A DNA stretch of 47,803 nt from the NCBI GenBank assembly GCA_028726465.1, contig JAQYQB010000016.1, positions 1 through 47,803 of the forward strand. The letters run 5' to 3'. Of the stretch, positions 43,574 through 47,803 are shown in pieces. The DNA is from Mycobacteriaceae bacterium (GTDB lineage Bacteria; Actinomycetota; Actinomycetes; Mycobacteriales; Mycobacteriaceae). The position numbers were made by a program, and so were the translations under genes. How positions within the stretch are numbered: position 1 is the stretch's first letter; each line of letters begins with the position of its first letter. Under the pieces are notes generated by a model that was given only the letters and a program-made list of their open reading frames with translations, was not told the origin of the DNA and did not search any database.

Positions 43574-46500
43574 TTGGTTTCAAACCTATCCCAACCCGCT
43601 GCCCCTATGAAGCGCCCGCCGCGCGTGCTGGGCTGGATCGTGGGCATCATTGCGATCCTGGTCATCGTGGGCCCGATTTTCGTCGGGCTCTACACGGACT
43701 GGAAGTGGTTCGGCGCGATTGACTACCGCGGCGTCTTCACCACGGCCGTCGTCGCCCGCGTCGTCCTCTTCCTCGTCGCGGCGATCTTCTCCGGCCTGGT
43801 GGTGGCCCTGGCAGCCCACTTCGTCTGGCGGGGCAGGCCCGACAGCCTGGACGCGGACATGGGGGACCTGAATTCCCCGGTCTACCAGTACCGGCAGTCG
43901 ATCGAAAAGACCATGAACACGGTCCTGAAGTTCCTGCCCATCCTGATCGGTCTGGCCGCGGGCTTTATCCTCCAGGGCTCCTGGCGGATCGTGCTGTTGT
44001 TCTTCAACGGCAACGACTTCGGCGTGCAGGATCCCCAGTTCCACCACGACCTGGGCTTCTACGCCTTCACCCTGCCGGTGGTCCGCCTGGTGGTCAGCTC
44101 GCTGAGCGTGCTCGCCGTGGTGGCCTTCCTGATCGCCCTCATCGGCCACTACGTGCTGGGCGGCATCCGCTTCGGCAACCAGGCCGCAGGCGTGAAGGGC
44201 CAGGTCTCCAAGCCGGCCCGCGTCCAGCTGGCCGTGACCGCCGGCATCTGGATGCTGCTGCAGGTCGCCGGCTACTGGCTGGACCGCTACGACCTGCTGA
44301 CCAATACCAACGAGCTGTTTACCGGTGCCTCCTACACCGATATCAACGCCTACCTGCCGGCGAAGATCATCCTCATGGTCATCGGCGTCTTCGTCGCCAT
44401 CGCCTTCTTCGCGGCCGTGGTGATCAAGGACCTGCGCATCCCCGGCCTGGTCGTGGTGCTGATGCTGGTGTCCTCCCTGGTCATTGGCAACGGCTGGCCG
44501 CTGCTGATGGAGCAGTTCTCCGTCCAGCCGAACCGGCAGATGAAGGAAGCCGAATCCATCGAGCGCAACATCGCGTCCACGCGCTTTGCCTACGGGATTA
44601 CGGATGATGACGTTGACTACGTTGAAAACTGGGGCGCCGAGGAAGTCCCGGACGCCAAGGTCGCCAAGGACGAGGAGACCATCAACAACCTGCGTCTGCT
44701 GGATCCGGACATCCTGAGTGAGACCTTCACCCAGATGCAGCAGCTGAAGAACTTCTACGGCTTCCCGGAGACCCTGGCCATGGACCGCTACGAGGTCGAC
44801 GGGCAGCTGCGCGACTTCGTGGTCGCCGCCCGTGAGCTGGACCCGAACGCCCTGCAGGAAAACCAGCAGGACTGGCTGAACCGCCACACGGTCTACACCC
44901 ACGGCAACGGCTTCATCGCGGCCGAGGCTAACAAGGTCGATGAGGTCGCCCGCGACGCCGGCTCCTCCCGCGGTGGTTTCCCGGTCTTCACGGTCTCCGA
45001 GCTGGATACTCAGGAGGCTGAGGAGGACCGCGAGGGCGAGGTCCGCGACGCCGAGGAAGAGCTGGGTATTAACGTCCAGCAGCCGCGCGTCTACTACGGC
45101 CCGGTCATCGCTTCCGCGGACGACGGCCTAGACTACGCCATCGTCGGCCAGACCGGCGATCGCCCGGTCGAGTACGACACGGACTCCAGCACCTTTACCT
45201 ACGACGGCCAGGGCGGCGTCGACATTGGCAACATCGTCGACCGCACCATCTATGCGGCGAAGTACCGCGAGCTGAACTTCCTGCTGTCCGACCGCGTGGG
45301 CTCCGAGTCGAAGATCCTCTACGACCGTGACCCGCGCGAGCGCGTGGAAAAGGTCGCGCCGTGGCTGACCACGGACTCCTCGACCTACCCGGCCGTTATC
45401 GACGGCAAGATCAAGTGGATTGTCGACGGCTACACCACGCTGGAGGCCCTGCCGTACTCGCAGCGCACCACCCTGTCGGAGACCACCCAGGACGCGCTGA
45501 ACCCGGACGGGACCACCCAGCGCCTCATCAACGACCAGGTGGGTTACATCCGTAACTCGGTCAAGGCCGTGGTGGATGCCTACGACGGCACCGTGGACCT
45601 CTACGAGTTCGACACCGAGGACCCAGTCCTGAAGGCCTGGGAGGGTGTTTTCCCGGACGTCGTGAAGCCGGAATCGGAGATCTCCGACGAGCTGCGCGAG
45701 CACTTCCGCTACCCGGAGGACATGTTCAAGGTCCAGCGCGACATGCTGGCCCGCTACCACGTCGATGACCCGGGCGTGTTCTTCAACAACGACGCCTTCT
45801 GGTCCGTGCCGGAAGACCCGTCCGCGGCCGAGGGCGCCCAGGCCAAGGATCAGCCGCCGTACTACGTGATGGCCCGCGATCCGCAGTCGGAGGAAGCCAG
45901 CTTCCAATTGACCACCACCTACCGTGGTCTGCGCCGCCAGTTCCTCTCGGCGCACATGACGGCGACCTCCGACCCGCAGAACTACGGCAAGATCACCGTG
46001 CGCGTGCTGCCGACGGATACGCAGACCCAGGGTCCGAAGCAGGCCCAGGACGCGATGATGTCCTCTGACCAGGTCGCCCGCGACCGTTCCCTGTGGGAGG
46101 GCACCAACGAGCTGGAGAACGGCAACCTGCTGGCCCTGCCGGTCGGCGGGGGAGAGATCCTCTACCTGGAGCCGATCTACTCCAAGCGCGCCGACCAGGA
46201 ATCCGCGTTCCCGAAGCTGCTGCGCGTGCTGATTTCCTACAAGGGCCGCGTGGGCTACGCCCCGACGATTAGTGAGGCCCTGGAACAGGTCGGCATCGAC
46301 CCGGAGGCCGCCCAGGACATCGAGGAAGTCGACGGCCGCGGCGGCTCGGGCGACAAGCCGGACGCGGATAGCTCCGGCGACGACAAGGGCCAGGAGGCTT
46401 CCACCTCCGACCCGGCCAGCGCCCCGGCGGATAGCGCTGCTGGCGATGCCATCTCCGGCATCAACGACGCCCTCAAGGGTATCGAGGACGCCCGCGGCGG

Positions 46501-46579
46501 CTCCCACGAAGAGTACGGCCGCGCCCTCGACAAGCTGGACGAGGCCGTCAAGCGCTACCAGGACGCCGAGAACCAGTAA
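43574..46579 (+). CDS. UPF0182 family large membrane protein
   Basis: A 1001-residue protein from TTG 43574. About seven hydrophobic segments lie in the first ~310 residues (for example VLGWIVGIIAILVIVGPIFV and IPGLVVVLMLVSSLVIGNG). A very large extracytoplasmic region of ~600 residues follows, with the typical FTQMQQLKNFYGFPETLAMD split, YVMARDP and LPVGGGEILYLEPIY. The C-terminal ~90 residues are acidic and disordered. The family (Rv3193c-type) is conserved in actinobacteria without assigned function. TGGAG six bases before the TTG supports this start; TTG 43562 and ATG 43607 are alternatives. Confidence 0.88.
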   Translation: MVSNLSQPAAPMKRPPRVLGWIVGIIAILVIVGPIFVGLYTDWKWFGAIDYRGVFTTAVVARVVLFLVAAIFSGLVVALAAHFVWRGRPDSLDADMGDLNSPVYQYRQSIEKTMNTVLKFLPILIGLAAGFILQGSWRIVLLFFNGNDFGVQDPQFHHDLGFYAFTLPVVRLVVSSLSVLAVVAFLIALIGHYVLGGIRFGNQAAGVKGQVSKPARVQLAVTAGIWMLLQVAGYWLDRYDLLTNTNELFTGASYTDINAYLPAKIILMVIGVFVAIAFFAAVVIKDLRIPGLVVVLMLVSSLVIGNGWPLLMEQFSVQPNRQMKEAESIERNIASTRFAYGITDDDVDYVENWGAEEVPDAKVAKDEETINNLRLLDPDILSETFTQMQQLKNFYGFPETLAMDRYEVDGQLRDFVVAARELDPNALQENQQDWLNRHTVYTHGNGFIAAEANKVDEVARDAGSSRGGFPVFTVSELDTQEAEEDREGEVRDAEEELGINVQQPRVYYGPVIASADDGLDYAIVGQTGDRPVEYDTDSSTFTYDGQGGVDIGNIVDRTIYAAKYRELNFLLSDRVGSESKILYDRDPRERVEKVAPWLTTDSSTYPAVIDGKIKWIVDGYTTLEALPYSQRTTLSETTQDALNPDGTTQRLINDQVGYIRNSVKAVVDAYDGTVDLYEFDTEDPVLKAWEGVFPDVVKPESEISDELREHFRYPEDMFKVQRDMLARYHVDDPGVFFNNDAFWSVPEDPSAAEGAQAKDQPPYYVMARDPQSEEASFQLTTTYRGLRRQFLSAHMTATSDPQNYGKITVRVLPTDTQTQGPKQAQDAMMSSDQVARDRSLWEGTNELENGNLLALPVGGGEILYLEPIYSKRADQESAFPKLLRVLISYKGRVGYAPTISEALEQVGIDPEAAQDIEEVDGRGGSGDKPDADSSGDDKGQEASTSDPASAPADSAAGDAISGINDALKGIEDARGGSHEEYGRALDKLDEAVKRYQDAENQ

Positions 46580-46608
46580 CTAGGTTCGACGCGACCGCGC
46601 TCACCCGG

Positions 46609-46650
46609 TCCCCGCACCCCGGACGATATGCCGGGTGCGCTGGGGATTTG
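46609..46650 (+). terminator. Probable terminator of the UPF0182 gene
   Basis: TCCCCGCACCCCGG (46609-46622) pairs with CCGGGTGCGCTGGGGA (46631-46646) with two bulges and an eight-base loop, followed by TTTGGGT. The same T-rich end forms the -35 of the tRNA promoter. Confidence 0.5.
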
Positions 46651-46681
46651 GGTGGGCGCATTACTGTCTGTATAGTTACAG
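46648..46681 (+). promoter_or_regulatory. Promoter of the initiator tRNA
   Basis: TTGGGT (46648-46653) and TATAGT (46671-46676) are 17 bases apart. The -10 lies inside the perfect inverted repeat CTGTA-TAGT-TACAG (46668-46681). Initiation near 46683 would give a ~70-base 5' trailer to be removed by RNase P. Confidence 0.6.
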
Positions 46682-46751
46682 GAGTCGCCGACACAGAGGG
46701 GACACAATAAAAACCCACTGTGGCAAGCGCAGATGTTAGAAGTCATCTCGA

Positions 46752-46828
46752 CGCGGGGTGGAGCAGCTCGGTAGCTCGCTGGGCTCATAACCCAGAGGTC
46801 GTAGGTTCGAATCCTGCCCCCGCTACCA
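46752..46828 (+). tRNA. Initiator tRNA-fMet (CAU anticodon)
   Basis: A 77-base cloverleaf with encoded CCA end. The acceptor stem pairs bases 2-7 but base 1 (C) faces T72, the unpaired 1:72 position that marks initiator tRNAs for formylation. The anticodon loop is CTCATAA within a GGG/CCC three-GC-pair stem, the second initiator hallmark. The T loop reads GTTCGAATC. The usual 1:72 mismatch is C-A; here it reads C-T, still unpaired. A hairpin terminator follows at 46836. Confidence 0.95.
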
Positions 46829-46835
46829 ACTTCTT

Positions 46836-46868
46836 AGTCCCTCCAGCTCCGGCTGGGGGGACTTAATT
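46836..46868 (+). terminator. Terminator after the tRNA
   Basis: AGTCCC-T-CCAGC pairs with GCTGG-GGGGACT (46836-46863) around TCCG, followed by TAATT. It closes the tRNA transcript. From here to 47115 the sequence is AT-richer than its surroundings and holds no convincing gene. Confidence 0.65.
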
Positions 46869-46968
46869 GATCTCAAGGAGCACCGCGGGAAAGCAGATTT
46901 GTTCTGTTTTAGACAAAATAATCCGCAGTTGTGTAGAGCCCATTGAGCAACCAAGAAATCTCCCAGGC

Positions 46969-46996
46969 TTGACGCAACCGAAATACGTGGTATGAA
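46969..46996 (+). promoter_or_regulatory. Consensus-like promoter in the AT-rich gap
   Basis: TTGACG (46969-46974) and TATGAA (46991-46996) are separated by 16 bases, one of the best -35/-10 pairs in the window. The first frame downstream is the doubtful ORF at 47116; a non-coding transcript is also possible. Confidence 0.5.
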
Positions 46997-47115
46997 TACC
47001 TTTTATCCCACTGACGGACGGATAGAAGCTCCAGATTGGTTCAGGTCATCGATCCCCAATTTTGACGACATTGCCGGTCGATGAATGCTGGATTTCTGCA
47101 TCTGTAGAGTAAGGA

Positions 47116-47334
47116 TTGAAAGCTCTATGTGGATACGTTGTGGACGAGAAGGTCCAAGCCTCCCACGCCGGCTTCAACGCCGTCGTGGACCAGCTGTGCC
47201 CGGGCGTATCCGAGCTGGAGTTCTCCCTGCTGAACGCGGCTATCCTGCGCGCAGCCGAGCAGGCAGATGACCCCGGCGTCCAGGAGGAGGCGCTAGCCGC
47301 CCTGCAAGCGATGGCGACCGCGCTGGTGCGCTAA
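47116..47334 (+). CDS. Doubtful short ORF, possibly a gene remnant
   Basis: The frame encodes up to 72 residues from TTG 47116, or 64 from GTG 47140. From about 47150 it has the codon bias of its neighbours, and the product is helical and Ala/Glu-rich (LEFSLLNAAILRAAEQ). The sequence before it is AT-rich and non-coding in style. No ribosome binding site fits the TTG or the GTG; AAGGAT at 47112 is too close to the first and too far from the second. It may be the 3' end of a gene whose front was replaced, or a true small gene. Family not recognised. Confidence 0.4.
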   Translation: MKALCGYVVDEKVQASHAGFNAVVDQLCPGVSELEFSLLNAAILRAAEQADDPGVQEEALAALQAMATALVR

Positions 47335-47387
47335 ACCCGGGGCGGGCAGGGTAGTCCGCTGGGGGTAGGGAAACCCCAAATCACATT

Positions 47388-47423
47388 GCAATCGTTTGCG
47401 TGGATATTCCGCCCAGTTATAGC
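47388..47423 (+). promoter_or_regulatory. LacI-type operator over the epimerase promoter
   Basis: GCAATCGTTTGC (47388-47399) has the central CG and inverted flanks of LacI/GalR-family operators. TTGCGT (47396-47401) and TATAGC (47418-47423), 16 bases apart, could be the promoter, so the operator overlaps the -35. A hairpin AGCACGTGC/GCGCGTGCT follows in the leader at about 47456-47480. Confidence 0.45.
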
Positions 47424-47516
47424 GTAAGTAGGTGGCGCGTATAAAAAATTCGCGCAGCACGTGCACATAGGCGCGTGCTCCCTGAAGGCTAGGCCTTAAA
47501 GGCCAAGGTGAGGTAC

Positions 47517-47803
47517 ATGTCGGACTCGGCTACTGGCAATCACCCGGTATACGCGCTCGTCGCCGGTGACTACCGCGCGGAGATCGCCGGAGTAGGCGGC
47601 GGCATCAAGGCGCTGACCTACTGCGGCCGCGACCTGGTGGAAACCTACCCGGACGGCGCAGACGCGCCCGCCGCGTGCGGGGTGGTGCTAGCACCCTGGC
47701 CGAACCGCACCGAAGATGGCCGGTTTGGCTGGGCGGGCCAGCAGTACCAGCTGCCCATTACCGAGCCGGAGCGCAACAACGCCATCCACGGCTTCGTGCA
47801 CGA
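47517..47803 (+). CDS. Aldose 1-epimerase (mutarotase), 5' part only
   Basis: The first 95 codons of a gene that leaves the window. AAGGTGAGG four bases before the ATG gives the start. The N-terminal beta-sandwich pattern YRAEIAGVGGGIKALTYCGRDLVETYP, split by turns, then APWPNRTEDGRF (the conserved N-R pair that binds sugar) and NNAIHGFVH (His of the active site region) mark a galactose mutarotase-family enzyme interconverting sugar anomers. Control by a LacI-type repressor is suggested by the operator upstream. The sugar used cannot be told from this fragment. Confidence 0.88.
   Translation, partial: MSDSATGNHPVYALVAGDYRAEIAGVGGGIKALTYCGRDLVETYPDGADAPAACGVVLAPWPNRTEDGRFGWAGQQYQLPITEPERNNAIHGFVH

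Overview
The window looks like a chromosomal segment of a high-GC Corynebacterium. By eye the GC content is about two thirds; it was not computed. Gene content and order match the conserved actinobacterial core block that in mycobacteria runs from manA and mtrAB through secA1, aroA, sigH, whiB1, adnAB and uvrD2 to the UPF0182 protein. Lineage markers include MtrAB-LpqB, a WhiB1-type regulator, RshA, the 24-residue ribosomal protein bL37 and AdnAB. I see no prophage, insertion sequence or CRISPR array. Family names rest on motif recognition and remembered synteny, because no database search was possible.

Layout. 1-4.9 kb: the end of an HNH/DUF222 gene, a siroheme/cobalamin methyltransferase, a TobH-like gene paired with manA, and a secreted low-complexity protein. 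5.0-10.8 kb: a tightly spaced probable operon DUF4259-tmk-mtrA-mtrB-lpqB-comF-like. It combines nucleotide supply with the envelope-sensing two-component system and its lipoprotein. 10.8-15.4 kb: hpf behind a structured leader, secA1, and two small envelope proteins. 15.4-19.8 kb: an Rv3235-type protein, a HAD-like protein, DUF6912, rsgA overlapping aroA, and a divergent SRAP gene.

19.8-25.3 kb is a stress block: sigH and rshA, then on the other strand bL37 and whcE (WhiB1). A 600-base gap follows that contains an orphan terminator and perhaps a small RNA. After it come a membrane protein, an Rv3212-type propeller protein, an RhlE-like helicase and DUF3107. 25.4-37.9 kb is a genome-maintenance block: a DUF3152 metzincin-like protein, a TIGR02569 protein, adnA-adnB, a K+ channel/RCK gene, a NudC-type Nudix gene and uvrD2. 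37.9-46.6 kb: an Rv3196-type protein with paired CxxC motifs, a YgjP-type metalloprotein, an Rv3195-type hydrolase-like protein divergent from a PDZ-Lon protease, a lipoprotein, a PPA1309-family protein and a UPF0182 membrane protein. 46.6-47.8 kb: an initiator tRNA, an AT-richer stretch with a doubtful small ORF, and the start of an aldose 1-epimerase gene behind a LacI-type operator.

The most noteworthy points are these. There is a candidate internal start that would release a free RCK domain from the K+ channel gene. mtrB has no ATG, GTG or TTG start where homology places its N terminus. Several genes have -10 boxes placed for leaderless mRNAs, in one case shared by divergent aroA and SRAP. 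AdnA has lost its Walker A lysine. NudC lacks all zinc-ribbon cysteines. A strong plus-strand terminator stands alone upstream of whcE. I did not find a clearly new multi-gene defence or biosynthetic system; the block is mostly conserved core genome with local peculiarities.
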